Shown here: in pieces, positions 45,674-54,904 of the stretch
Position numbering within the stretch: the first letter of the stretch is position 1
Layout: every line of letters starts with the position of its first letter
Assembly: GCA_963817905.1 (NCBI GenBank)
Contig: CAWFPS010000003.1
Span: forward strand, 1,116,001-1,180,000
Direction: 5' to 3'
Length of the DNA stretch: 64,000 nucleotides
Source: VRUE01 sp963817905
GTDB taxonomy: Bacteria; Actinomycetota; Thermoleophilia; Solirubrobacterales; 70-9
Position numbers and translations under genes: made by a program
Notes under the pieces: model-generated
What the model was told of the DNA's origin: nothing
Database searches by the model: none
What the model saw: the letters and a program-made list of their open reading frames with translations, nothing else

Positions 45674-46031
45674 CGTCGGCCTGGACGGGCCGTAGCGCCA
45701 GCAGCGCCGCACCGGAAACCAGCGCCGCGATCGCCGAGAAAAGGTAGGCGTCGTCGGCAACGCTGAGGGCGGCTTGCAGCGTGGCCGGGTCGCCGACGAT
45801 CGCGACCAGGATCGCGGTGCCGAGCACGGCGCCGACCTGGCGGAAGGCGGCATTGACGGCGCTGGCGGTGGCGAAGCGGTCGTCGGGGATGTCGCGCACC
45901 GAGGCCGAGCCGAGGGTCGGGAAGGCGAGGCCGATGCCGATCCCGGTCAGGCAGGCGCCGGGCAGCCAGAGGCCGAGCCAGTCGGGCTCGGCGCCGGCCG
46001 AGCGCAGCACCATCACCCCGGCGGCGAAGAA
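45624..46031 (-). pseudogene. C-terminal fragment of an MFS transporter
   Basis: About 135 codons nearly identical to the end of the complete MFS gene at 47411: FFAAGVMVLRSAGAEPDWLGLWLP, FPTLGSASVRDIPDDRFATASAVNAAF, VGAVLGTAILVAIVGDP and LFSAIAALVSGAALLALRP. The first about 330 codons are missing; upstream the frame runs into antisense of a nuclease fragment, so there is no start or complete fold. A remnant of a tandem duplication. Confidence 0.85.
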
Positions 46032-46305
46032 GGATCTGGCCGACGACGGCGCGGCGGGCCTCCGCGTTGCGCCGCAGCTTGATCTCGATGACGACGAGGC
46101 GGCCGTCCGGCTCAACCGCGACCAGATCGGCGTAGCCGGGGCCGAGCGCGACCTCGCGGCCGAGCACGACGACCGAGGGATTGCCCGAGAGCGGCAGCAG
46201 GCCGGGTGAGTCCTCGACCAGATCGTGGAGCTTCTCCTCCGAGGGAAAGCCGGAGGGCGAGAGGCGCAGCCACTCGTCACTATCCCGCCGCCAAATCGTC
46301 CCCAC
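46031..46305 (-). pseudogene. N-terminal fragment of a NucS/DUF91-like nuclease
   Basis: From ATG 46305, about 91 codons read TIWRRDSDEWLRLSPSGFPSEEKLHDLVEDSP, VVVLGREVALGPGYADLVAVE and LVVIEIKLRRNAEARRAVVGQIL. This is the Asp...Glu-x-Lys core of PD-(D/E)xK nucleases. The homologous sequence ends at about 46031, where the MFS fragment begins in a different frame, so the gene is truncated. It marks a recombination junction. Confidence 0.7.
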
Positions 46306-46395
46306 GGCAACACTCTACTTCTCCGGAGCAGCGGCGATTGCAGGCGGCGGCTTTGGACGCCGTGTCCAAGGTCGATTGCGCTATCTGGCCGATTC

Positions 46396-46417
46396 GCCTA
46401 TCCGCGCGCGGATAGGC
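46396..46417. promoter_or_regulatory. Perfect 22-nt palindrome upstream of secreted protein B
   Basis: GCCTATCCGCG followed directly by its complement CGCGGATAGGC, 57 nt before the ATG of the gene at 46474 and about 90 nt upstream of the nuclease fragment's start on the other strand. The spacing suits an operator; no equivalent is seen before paralogue A or C. The regulator is unknown. Confidence 0.5.
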
Positions 46418-46473
46418 TGTTGCGGAGAGCCGTCGCGTCTCTGAGCGCCGGACGATAAGCCGAAGGGAGCGTT

Positions 46474-47463
46474 ATGAGGTTGAGAGCTTTGGCCACGGCG
46501 GGCGCCTGCGCCTGCGTCCTATCCATCGTGGGGGCGGGCAGCGCCTCGGCGGCGACGGAAGTGGGAGACAACTGCCAGGCGACGAACCCACTGGGCAACA
46601 ATTTCACGGGCTTCCAGAGCAAAAAAAGCGCCGCCAACCCGCTGCCGATCTCAGCTCCCAGCGGCGGCATAGTCACCCGCTGGAAGGTGGCATCGAAAAT
46701 TCCGTCGGAATTCGTGGAGCAGCTCAAGGTGCTGCGTTCGGTCGGCGGCAACAAATACTTCACCGCCGCGGAGAGCAGCCAGGGCACCATCCTGCAGGGC
46801 GAGAACGTCTTCGAGACCCGGATCCCGGTCCAGGCCGGCGACGTATTCGCTGCCGCAGTCGGGCTCTCGAGTTCGGTCATCTACTGCCCGAGCGCCGACG
46901 GCAACGACGAAATGAGCTACACGCCCACCAACGCCTCGGTCGGCAGCACCAACGAATACCTCAAAGCAGCGAACATCCGCATCCCGATCGTCGCCGTGAT
47001 CGAGGCCGACGCCGACAACGACGGCTATGGCGACGAGAGCCAGGACAAGTGCCCGCGCAGCGCCTCGATCCAGGCGGTCGCGTGCCCGCTGATCACGCTC
47101 GGCACCTACGGCCTCGCCAGCAAGAGCTCGGCTCTCGTCCTCACCTCGGCCAGCTCGGACTCGACCGTGAGCGTCTCGGCCACGGTGACGGTCCCCAAGC
47201 GGGGCAAGAAGAAGGCGCGCACGCTGACGATCTTCGGTGGCTCCAAGCCGGTGTCCCCGGGGCAGGTCGTGCCCTTCACGCTCGCCTTCTCGGCAAGCCT
47301 CAAGTCGGCGCTCGCTGCGCTGCCGAAGAAGAAGAAGCTGACCCTGAGGGCCACCGCTACGACCACAGACCTCGCCGGCCAGGCAAGCTCGAGCGAAGTG
47401 GCGATGAAGCTCAAGGGCCAGCAGAAGAAAGCGAAACACAAGAAGAAGAAGCCGAAGAAGTAG
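46474..47463 (+). CDS. Secreted protein B with DxDNDGxGD motif (paralogue 2)
   Basis: The protein is 329 aa with a good signal peptide (LRALATAGACACVLSIVGAGSASA) cut before ATEVGDNCQAT. The same three-part layout as protein A: N-terminal beta domain (GGIVTRWKVASKIPSEFVEQLKVL), thrombospondin-3-like DADNDGYGDESQDKCP, and C-terminal domain with TVSVSATVTVPKRGKKKAR and a poly-lysine tail (KKAKHKKKKPKK). ATG 46474 has AAGGGAG upstream. The 3' end overlaps the antisense MFS gene by 53 nt, as in copy A. It could be a calcium-dependent surface protein; no family is recognised. Confidence 0.75.
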   Translation: MRLRALATAGACACVLSIVGAGSASAATEVGDNCQATNPLGNNFTGFQSKKSAANPLPISAPSGGIVTRWKVASKIPSEFVEQLKVLRSVGGNKYFTAAESSQGTILQGENVFETRIPVQAGDVFAAAVGLSSSVIYCPSADGNDEMSYTPTNASVGSTNEYLKAANIRIPIVAVIEADADNDGYGDESQDKCPRSASIQAVACPLITLGTYGLASKSSALVLTSASSDSTVSVSATVTVPKRGKKKARTLTIFGGSKPVSPGQVVPFTLAFSASLKSALAALPKKKKLTLRATATTTDLAGQASSSEVAMKLKGQQKKAKHKKKKPKK

Positions 47464-47815
47464 CGGCGGTGGGTCGCAGCGCCAGCATCGCGGCGCCTGA
47501 GACGAGCGCCGCGATCACCGAGAACAGGTAGGCGTCGTCGGCGACCGAGAGCGCCGCGGCGAGGTTGGCCGGGTCGCCGACGATGGCGACGAGGATCGCG
47601 GTGCCGAGCACGGCGCCGACCTGGCGGAAGGCGGCGTTGACGGCTGAGGCTGTGGCGAAGCGGTCGTCGGGGATGTCGCGCACCGAGGCCGAGCCAAGGG
47701 TGGGAAAGGCGAGGCCGATGCCGATGCCGGTGAGGCAGGCGCCGGGCAGCCAGAGTCCGAGCCAGTCGGGGGTGGCGCCGGCCGAGCGCAGGACCATCAC
47801 ACCGGCGGCGAAGAA
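46500..47815. repeat. Segmental duplication, unit 2
   Basis: Homologous to 44720-46031: the second secreted paralogue and the antisense MFS 3' end with matching overlap. Here the MFS gene is complete. Confidence 0.8.
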
Positions 47816-48820
47816 GAGGGTGCCGGGGACGATCACGGCGCGGTGGCCGAAGCGGTCGGCGAGCTTGCCCGCCGGGCCGGCGACGACGGTCGAGAGGGTC
47901 GGTCCGGGCAGGGTCGCGGCGCCGGCCTGGAGCACGGTGTAGCCCCAGATCGAGGTGAGGAAGACGACGTTGCCGAGGATCAGCGAGAAGAAGGCGGCGG
48001 CGAAGAGCAGGGTGCCGAGGTTGCCGAGGCGGAAGGAGCGGTGAGCGAAGAGGGCGGGCTCGACGATCGGCCGCGGATGCGTGCGGCTGCGCCAGATCAT
48101 CGCGCCGAGCAAAGCTGCTGAGGCGGCGAAGCAGGCGAGCGTCGGCGCCCCCGTCCAGCCCCAGTCGTTGCCCTCGACGATGCCCAGGGTGACGAGGGCG
48201 AGGCTGAGCGCCAGCATCAGCGCGCCGGGCAGGTCGGGCAGGCGGCTGTCGAGCTGGGGGCGCTCGCGCAATGACTTGCGCCCGGCCAGCACAACGGCGG
48301 CACCGAGCGGCAGGTTGACGAGGAAGACGAGGCGCCAGTCCGAGAGCTCGACCAGGGCGCCGCCGAGGGTCGGGCCGACGGCCGCGGCGGCCGCGGCGGC
48401 CGCTCCCCAGAGGCCGACGCCTGCCGCCCGGCGCTCGGGCGGGAAGGCGTCGAGAACGAGCGCCAGCGAAGTCGGGGCGATCATTGCCGCGCCGATCCCC
48501 TGTACGACCCGGAAGGCAATTAGGAGGCCGAGCGAGGGCGCCAGGGCGCAGAGCAGGCTGGCGGCAGTGAAGCCGCCGACGCCGAGCAGGAAGATCCGCT
48601 TGTGGCCGAAGCGGTCGGCGAGGCCGCCGGCCGGGACCAGCAGGGCGGCGATGACGACGAAGTAGCCGTCGAGCACCCAGGAGAGCGCGTCGCGTCCCGA
48701 GCCCGCGAAGGAGCGCGAGATGTCTGGGAAGGCGATGTTGACGATGGTCGCGTCGAGGAAGGCCAGGAACGCCCCCGCGCAGGCGATCGCGACCGCACTT
48801 CTATGCCCACGGTCATACAT
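47411..48820 (-). CDS. MFS drug exporter (DHA2/EmrB-QacA type, 14 TM)
   Basis: The protein is 469 aa with about 14 membrane helices. Family motifs: LDATIVNIAFPDISRSF (motif D1-like, helix 1), GGLADRFGHKRIFLLG (motif A) and PLGAAVVLAG. It is predicted to export drugs or hydrophobic compounds using the proton gradient. It is divergent from a TetR gene; the two starts share an inverted operator pair at 48802-48853. Its last 53 nt overlap the convergent secreted protein B. Confidence 0.92.
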   Translation of the reverse strand: MYDRGHRSAVAIACAGAFLAFLDATIVNIAFPDISRSFAGSGRDALSWVLDGYFVVIAALLVPAGGLADRFGHKRIFLLGVGGFTAASLLCALAPSLGLLIAFRVVQGIGAAMIAPTSLALVLDAFPPERRAAGVGLWGAAAAAAAAVGPTLGGALVELSDWRLVFLVNLPLGAAVVLAGRKSLRERPQLDSRLPDLPGALMLALSLALVTLGIVEGNDWGWTGAPTLACFAASAALLGAMIWRSRTHPRPIVEPALFAHRSFRLGNLGTLLFAAAFFSLILGNVVFLTSIWGYTVLQAGAATLPGPTLSTVVAGPAGKLADRFGHRAVIVPGTLFFAAGVMVLRSAGATPDWLGLWLPGACLTGIGIGLAFPTLGSASVRDIPDDRFATASAVNAAFRQVGAVLGTAILVAIVGDPANLAAALSVADDAYLFSVIAALVSGAAMLALRPTAATSSASSSCVSLSSAGP

Positions 48821-48853
48821 CGGCGGTGACTATAGACTATGACCGTGGGCATA
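48802..48853. promoter_or_regulatory. Inverted pair of 16-nt TetR operators covering both start codons
   Basis: TATGCCCACGGTCATA (48802-48817) and its exact complement TATGACCGTGGGCATA (48838-48853), 20 nt apart. Each half-site is itself nearly palindromic. They include the first codons of both the MFS gene (ATG 48820) and the TetR gene (ATG 48839), so both N-termini are encoded by operator sequence. Confidence 0.8.
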
Positions 48854-49465
48854 GCGCGGATTGCCGATGGAGAGCCGGTCGAGCGCAAGCGGCGCGACGG
48901 CCGCGCCCTGCTGCTCAAGGGCGCCCGCCAGCTGCTCGCCGAGAAGGGCTACGCGGGAATGGAGCTGCGCGACGTGGCCGAGCGCGGCAAGGCCCCGCGC
49001 GGCTCGATCTACCACCACTTCCCCGGCGGCAAGCGCCAGCTGGCGATCGAGGCGGCCGAACAGGAGGGCGAGGAGATCGGAGCCTCGATCGAACGCTCGC
49101 TGGAGGAGCACGGCCTGCGCGGCACGCTCGAGCGCTTCGGCGAGATCTTCCGCCGCCGCGTCGCCGACCACCCCGAGCGGATCGGCTGCCCGGTCGCCGC
49201 CGCCGCCCTCGCCCGGCCCGAGGACCCCGACCTGGCCGCCGCCGCCACGGCTTCTTTCCAGAGCTGGGAACGGCCGATCGCCGCCGCCCTGCTCGACGAA
49301 GGCGTCAGCCGCGCCGACGCCGAGACCTTCGCCGGCCTCGTCGTCTCCACCGTCGAGGGCGCCCTGATCCGCGCCCGCGCCGCCGGCAACACCGGCCCGC
49401 TCGACTCGGCGATCGGGGGGCTCGGGCAGGCATTGGACCGGTTGCTGTCCGAGGTACGCAGCTGA
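48839..49465 (+). CDS. TetR-family repressor of the MFS exporter
   Basis: The protein is 208 aa. The helix-turn-helix spans about residues 22-68 (GRALLLKGARQLLAEKGYAG, LRDVAERGKAPRGSIYHHFPGGKRQLAIEA), like LmrA/YxaF-type regulators. The C-terminal domain contains RIGCPVAAAALARPED, as in the TetR_C_33-like group. Divergent from and very probably repressing the MFS gene and itself through the operator pair that spans both starts. Confidence 0.9.
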   Translation: MTVGIARIADGEPVERKRRDGRALLLKGARQLLAEKGYAGMELRDVAERGKAPRGSIYHHFPGGKRQLAIEAAEQEGEEIGASIERSLEEHGLRGTLERFGEIFRRRVADHPERIGCPVAAAALARPEDPDLAAAATASFQSWERPIAAALLDEGVSRADAETFAGLVVSTVEGALIRARAAGNTGPLDSAIGGLGQALDRLLSEVRS

Positions 49466-49546
49466 AGGCCGTATTGGACGGGCGACGATGCCGACGCTAC
49501 CCTGGCTCGGTAGCCAGATCAGACTTCGTCCAGCGAGGGGAGACAG

Positions 49547-50538
49547 ATGAAGAAGTGGTGCGCTGCCGCATTCATGACCCTTGCTGTGATGTCGCTCGGC
49601 CGCGTCGACGGCCTCGGCCGCGACCGAGGTGGGTAACGACTGCCCCGCCGTGACCGGAACCAGCGGCCTCACGCTCCTGCAACTGGCGAAGGCACCGGGG
49701 AACCCGCTCCCGTCGACGGTGCCGACGGCTGGAGTGGTCACCAAATGGAAAGTCAACTTGGAATTCGCGCCGTCGACGGCCATCACCGAGAAGCTCAAGG
49801 TCTTCCATGCGACCGGCAACCTCAACGAGTTCCGGGCTGTCGGGGAGAGCGCCGAACACATCCTCGCCAGAGGAATAAACGTCTTCGAGACACGGGTCCC
49901 GGTCCAGGCCGGGGACCAGTCGGGCTCTACGGCCCGGGCCCGGCGTCGGGTGGGATCTACTGCGCTGGGGTCCCCGGCGACGTCGTCGGTGGGCTGTCCG
50001 GCGACGCGGCAGTTGGATCGACCGATATTCGGCCCCGCCGCGGGGATTCAGGTCGCCGTCTCGGCCATCATCGAGCCAGACGCCGACGGCGACGGCTTCG
50101 GCGACGAGACCCAGGACCGCTGCCCGCAGAGCGCCTCCTACCAGGGCGATGCCCGCCCCCGATCCCACGGGTCGACTTGCAGGTGAAGGCAAAGGTGCGG
50201 AAGCGCGCGATCCTGCTCAGGGTCACGCCCACGGGCCAGGCGACGGTCGATCCCTACGGCCAGGTCGGCTGGGGCTTCAAGCCCAACCGAAACTCAAAAC
50301 CGCCGGGGCGAAACCGAAACGGCTGATCGTCGGCCTCAGCGGTCACAAGAAGGAGGTCTTCCCCGGCACGACGACCAGTTCCAATCGGCCTGCCCGGGCC
50401 CGTGCGGGAACGGCTGGCAAGCTGACGCCGACGCGAGTCGGTGAGAGCGAAGCTGACCCTGCGGGCGACCAACCTCGCCGGCGTCTCGAAGAACACGCGC
50501 CTGCGGGTAAAGCTGAAGGGCCGCAAAACGGCCGGTGA
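49547..50538 (+). pseudogene. Secreted protein C (paralogue 3), broken by several frameshifts
   Basis: ATG 49547 (with GAGGGGAG upstream) starts a leader MKKWCAAAFMTLAVMSL. The rest is spread over all three frames: ATEVGNDCPAVTGTSGLTLLQL, GVVTKWKVNLEF, FETRVPVQAGD, then VGLYGPGPASGGIYCAG, then DADGDGFGDETQDRCPQSAS, then KAKVRKRAILLRVTPTGQATV, and LRATNLAGVSKNTRLRVKLKGRK at the end. Breaks lie near 49601, 49915, 50023, 50150, 50285 and 50440. The order matches paralogues A and B although the C-terminal domain is diverged. Decay or sequence errors cannot be separated; the following purine genes show the same damage. Confidence 0.6.
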
Positions 50539-50631
50539 GGGCGGCGGGTCCGGCCCCGCACCGCTGCTACCCTCCGCGGGTAGGCAGTCTGCCTGCGCGT
50601 CACGTCTCTCTACCGCGAGGAAAGCGCGCTT

Positions 50632-52152
50632 TTGACTACCGACCGAGCGGTTCACCGATAGACCGCGACGGCCCGCGCGAGGAATGCGGGGTGTTCGGCG
50701 TATACGCACCCGGCCACGACGTCTCCCGGCTCGCCTACTTCGCGCCTCTACGCGCTGCAGCACCGCGGCCAGGAGTCGGCCGGGATCGCCACCTGCGAGG
50801 GCGGCCACATCACCACGCTGCGCGACTCCGGGCTGGTCTCCCAGGTCTTCGACGAGGAGAAGCTGCGGGCGCTGGAGGGCGACATGGCGATCGGCCACGT
50901 CCGCTACTCGACCACCGGCGGCGGCTCCTGGGAGAACGCGCAGCCGGTCTGGCGCGACGACGGCCGCGAGCTGGCGCTCGCCCACAACGGCAACCTGACC
51001 AACGCGGTCGAGCTCTGGGGCGAGCTGAAGGAGCGCGGGATCGACTTCCGCGGCACCTCCGACTCGGAGATCATCGCCGCGCTGCTCTCCTCCCACGACG
51101 GCAAGCTGATCGAGGACGCGGTCGCCGAGGTGATGCCGCGGCTGGAGGGCGCCTACTCGACCGTGGTGATGACCAAGCACGCGATCGTCGCCTTCCGCGA
51201 CCCGCACGGGGTCCGGCCGCTCTAGCCTCGGCCGCCTCGACGACCGCTTCGTCGTCGCCTCGGAGAGCTGCGCCTTCGACATCATCGGCGCCGAGCTGAT
51301 GCGCGAAGTGCACCCCGGCGAGATGGTCTCGCTGACCGAGCGCGGGCTGGAGACGCGCCAGGTGGTCAAGGCCGAGCGGCCGCGCGATCTGCGTCTTCGA
51401 GCACATCTACTTCTCCCGCCCCGACAGCCGCCTGGAGGGCAAGGTGCTGCAGCAGGTGCGCGGCCGGATGGGCGAGATCCTCTGGCGCGAGGCGCCGGTC
51501 GAGGCCGACCTGGTGATCTCGGTGCCCGACTCCGGCAACCCGGCGGCGGCGGGGTTCGCGCGCGCCTCGGGGCTGCCGCGCGACGACGGCCTGATCAAGA
51601 ACCGCTACGTCGCGCGGACCTTCATCCAGCCCGGCCAGGAGCTGCGCAAGCACGGCCTGCGGCTGAAGTTCAACCCGCTGCCGGAGATCGTCGCCGGCCA
51701 GCGGATCGTCGTCGTCGACGACTCGATCGTGCGCGGCAACACGACCCGGCAGATCGTCGGCATGCTGCGCGACGCCGGGGCGCGCGAGGTGCACCTGCGG
51801 ATCTCGGCGCCGCCGATCCGCAACCCCTGCCACTACGGCGTCGACATGTCGACCCGCGAGGAGATGATCGCCCACGGCCGCACGGTCGAGGAGATCGCCG
51901 ACGAGCTCGACGCCGACTCCCTCGCCTACCTCTCGATGGAGGGCGTCTACGAGGCGATCGGCACGCCCGCCGAGGACCACTGCGACGCCTGCTTCAGCGG
52001 CCACTACCCGCTCGGCGACCCCGAGGACGGCGAACGGCAAGTTCGCGCTCGAGGACATCGCCGTGGTCCCGCCGCCCAGCGTCCCGTCGCGCACGTGCAG
52101 ATCAAGTTCGCTACCTGGCGTGCTTGATGCGTTCGCAAGGATGCGGCTGTGA
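50632..52152 (+). CDS. purF: Amidophosphoribosyltransferase PurF, with several one-base frameshifts
   Basis: First committed purine step (PRPP plus glutamine to phosphoribosylamine). The nucleophile region EECGVFGVYAPGHDVSRLAYF, LYALQHRGQESAGIATCEGG, GHVRYSTTGGGSWENAQP, HIYFSRPDS and the PRPP loop IVVVDDSIVRGNTTRQIV are all intact but lie in shifting frames. Extra bases are inferred near 50650 (two), 50742, 51222, 51386 and 52032. Removing six bases gives 504 aa, the usual size. TTG 50632 is a tentative start. The TGA at 52150-52152 overlaps the purN GTG. A core gene with perfect motifs argues for sequence error. Confidence 0.82.
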
Positions 52153-52769
52153 GCGCGTTCCGCATCGTCGTGCTCGCCTCCGGCACCGGCACCAACCTGC
52201 AGGCGATCCTCGACCAGCTGCACGGGCGCGACGGGATCGAGGTCGTCGGGGTCGGCTCCGACAAGCCCGAGGCGCGGGCGCTGGAGCGGGCGCGCGAGGC
52301 CGGGGTCGAGACCGCCGTCTTCCCCGCGCGAGGAGTTCGCCGACCGCGAGGCCCGCGACGTCGCGATGGGCGACTGGATCGAGGCGCTGCGGCGCCGACC
52401 TCGTCGTCCTCGCCGGCTACATGCAGCTGCTCAGCCCGGCGTTCGTCGCCCGCTTCCGCGACCGCATCGTCAACGTCCACCCCGCCCTGCTGCCGGCCTT
52501 CCCCGGCCTCGACGCGATCGGCCAGGCGCTCGAGGCGGGGGTCGAGCGTCACCGGGGTCACCGTCCACTTCGTCGACGAGGGGGTCGACACCGGGCCGCC
52601 GATCCTCCAGCGCGAGGTCCCGGTGCCCGCCGGCCGCGACCGGGAGGAGCTCGAGGAGGCGATCCACGCGGTCGAGCACGAGCTCTACCCGGAGGCGATC
52701 CGCATGATCGCGCAGGGCCGGGTTAGGATCGACGCCGACGACCCCCGGGTGTCGCGACTCGATGAGTGA
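52149..52769 (+). CDS. purN: GAR formyltransferase PurN, with three one-base frameshifts
   Basis: Formylates GAR with 10-formyl-THF. From GTG 52149: FRIVVLASGTGTNLQAILDQL, then (after an extra base near 52329) EEFADREARDVAMGDWIEAL, then (near 52393) DLVVLAGYMQLLSPAFVARF and the catalytic block NVHPALLPAFPGLDA, then (near 52547) VTGVTVHFVDEGVDTGPPI. Without the three extra bases the product is 205 aa, the normal length. It overlaps purF upstream and purH (ATG 52762) downstream. Confidence 0.85.
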   Translation: MSAFRIVVLASGTGTNLQAILDQLHGRDGIEVVGVGSDKPEARALERAREAGVETAVFPARGVRRPRGPRRRDGRLDRGAAAPTSSSSPATCSCSARRSSPASATASSTSTPPCCRPSPASTRSARRSRRGSSVTGVTVHFVDEGVDTGPPILQREVPVPAGRDREELEEAIHAVEHELYPEAIRMIAQGRVRIDADDPRVSRLDE

Positions 52770-54389
52770 GACTGCCGCAGACACCCGGCAGCGAGGCCGT
52801 CGAGCGACGGCGCGATCCGCGGTGCGCCGGGCGCTGATCTCGGTCTCCGACAAGACCGGGGTCGCCGACTTCGCCCGCGGCCTGGCGGCGCTCGGGGTCG
52901 AGATCCTCTCCACCGGCGGCACCGCGGCGGCGCTGCGCGAGGCCGGGCTCGAGGTGACCGACGTCTCCGAGTTCACCGGCCAGGAGGAGATCCTCGACGG
53001 CCGGGTGAAGACGCTGCACCCGCGGCTCCACGCGGCGCTGCTGGCGCGGCGCGACGACCCCGAGCACATGGCGACGCTGGAGCGCGAGGGGATCGAGCCG
53101 ATCGACCTGGTCTGCGTCAACCTCTACCCCTTCGAGCAGACCGTCGCCGGCGCACGAGGTCGACGCCCGAGGTCGCGATCGAGAACATCGACATCGGCGG
53201 GCCGACGATGATCCGCGCCGCGGCGAAGAACCACGAGGGGGTCGCGGTCGTGGTCAAGCCCGAGTCCTACGACGCGGTGCTGCGCCGAGCTGGAGGAGTC
53301 CGGCGGCGAGGTCTCCGCCTCGACCCGGCACTGGCTCGCCAACGAGGCCTTCGCCCAGACCGCCCGCTACGACGCCGCGATCAGCCGCTGGTTCTCGGCC
53401 GAGTACGAGGACTTCCCCGAGCACCTGGCGGTCGCCTACGAGAAGGTGCTCGACCTCTCCTACGGCGAGAACCCGCACCAGCGCGGCGGCGCTCTACTCC
53501 GAAGCCGGCGTCCGCAGCCACATCCTCTCGCGGGTCGCGAAGCTGCACGGCAAGGCGCTCTCCTTCAACAACGTGCTCGACCTCGACTCGGCGCGCGCGC
53601 CTGGTCGACGACTTCGAGCAGCCCGCCTGCGTGATCGTCAAGCACAACAACCCCTGCGGGGTGGCGATCGGCGACGACGCGCGCGAGGCCTACCGCAAGG
53701 CGCTCGCCTGCGACCCGATGTCGGCCTACGGCGGCGTGATCGCCTTCAACCGGCCGATCGGCGAGGCGCTCGCCGAGGAGCTGCACGAGAACTTCGTCGA
53801 GGTGCTGATCGCGCCCGGCTACGAGGACGGGGCGCTGGAGGTCCTGCAGCAGAAGGAGGCGATCCGGATCCTCTCCGACGAGGAGCGCCGCCAGCCCGAC
53901 GCCGCCGAACGCGACGTCAAGCGGGTGCTGGGCGGGCTGCTGATCCAGGACCGCGACGGCGACCCCGAGCCGCGCGAGATGATGGAGGCGGTGACCGAGA
54001 CCGCAGCCGACCGAGCAGCAGTGGGAGCGACATGCTCTTCGCCTGGACCGTCGTCCGCCACGTCCGCTCCAACGCGATCGTGATCGCCAAGGACGGCGCC
54101 ACCCTCGGCATCGGCGCCGGCCAGATGAGCCGGGTCGACTCGGTCCGCCTCGCGGTCGAGAAGTGCCGCGACGCGCGCGGCGAGGAGGCCGACGGCCCTG
54201 CTGGCCGGCTCGGCCGTCGCCTCCGACGCCTTCTTCCCCTTCGCCGACGGCCCCGAGCTGGCGATCCAGGCCGGCGCCACCGCGGTGATCCAGCCCGGCG
54301 GCTCGAAGCGCGACGCCGAGGTGATCGAGGCCTGCGACGCCGCCGGCGTCGCGATGGTCTTCACCAAGCACCGCCACTTCCGCCACTGA
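52762..54389 (+). CDS. purH: Bifunctional AICAR transformylase/IMP cyclohydrolase PurH, with eight one-base frameshifts
   Basis: Last two purine steps. From ATG 52762: RRALISVSDKTGVADFARGL, GGTAAALREAGLEVTDVSEFTG and DGRVKTLHPRLHAALLARRDD (MGS-like domain). In changing frames follow IENIDIGGPTMIRAAAKNH, YGENPHQRG, KHNNPCGVAIGDDAREAY and SNAIVIAKDGATLGIGAGQMSRVDS (transformylase). Extra single bases are inferred near 53152, 53168, 53286, 53488, 53600, 54011, 54025 and 54193. Exactly eight removals give 539 aa, in phase from start to stop. Every conserved block is present, so error rather than decay. Confidence 0.85.
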
Positions 54390-54423
54390 CGAACCTGCTT
54401 GTCTCGGCGCCCCCCCGCTTTCG

Positions 54424-54904
54424 TCAGGGAGCCACGCGCCGTAGCCCGGAGACCCGATCGAAGCCGGTATCCGAACTCGCGATGAGATCGCAGCCGGCCT
54501 CGAGTGCATGGGCCGCGTGAAAGGCATCGCGGGGAGAAAGTCCGGGCTGGGCCATCAGGGACTTCGCTCTTTGGACGACCGCGTGTTCTGTTGGTCTGCA
54601 ACTCGAGAGAGAGGGAATCGAGCGCGCGCCAGGTCGCCGTCAGGCGCCGTCGCGCCGATCGCATCGCCGCGCCGGCGTCGGCCCGGTAGGTCGAAAGTGG
54701 ATCGAGATCCCCGTCGTCGCGCAGCCAGGCGAGAACGAGCCTGTAGGCGAGCTCGTCGAGCACGAGCGCGCTGATCACGCCGCCACCGTCATCCATCTCG
54801 TTCAGCACATCTGCCCGCCAGGCCTCGACCGGCCCCAGGGTTGCCCCGCGCCTGGCTCGCAGGTGCGCGTAGATGAAATTGGTGTCGAGGTAACAGCGGC
54901 TCAA
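54424..54904 (-). CDS. PIN-domain toxin (one-base frameshift)
   Basis: From TTG 54904: SRCYLDTNFIYAHLRARRG (first Asp), VISALVLDELAYRL (Glu), then after an extra base near 54577 the frame changes to VVQRAKSLMAQPGLSPRDAFHAAHALEAG and LIASSDTGFDRV (remaining acidic residues). Corrected, it is 159 aa. PIN toxins are ribonucleases that cut tRNA or rRNA. The TTG overlaps the stop of the upstream Xre-type gene, the usual antitoxin-toxin coupling. Confidence 0.75.

Larger units (their letters stand above)
44720..46031. repeat. Segmental duplication, unit 1 (secreted protein plus MFS 3' end)
   Basis: Unit 1 (secreted protein A and the last about 135 codons of an MFS gene on the other strand) is homologous in content, order and the 3' overlap to 46500-47815. 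The match ends sharply near 46031 at GGCGAAGAAG, where unit 2 continues into a complete MFS gene and unit 1 into a nuclease fragment. Confidence 0.8.

Noticed and set aside
50632..54389. Programmed ribosomal frameshifting in purF, purN, purH
   Set aside because: Seventeen shifts without slippery sequences or conserved positions cannot be programmed; sequence error fits better.
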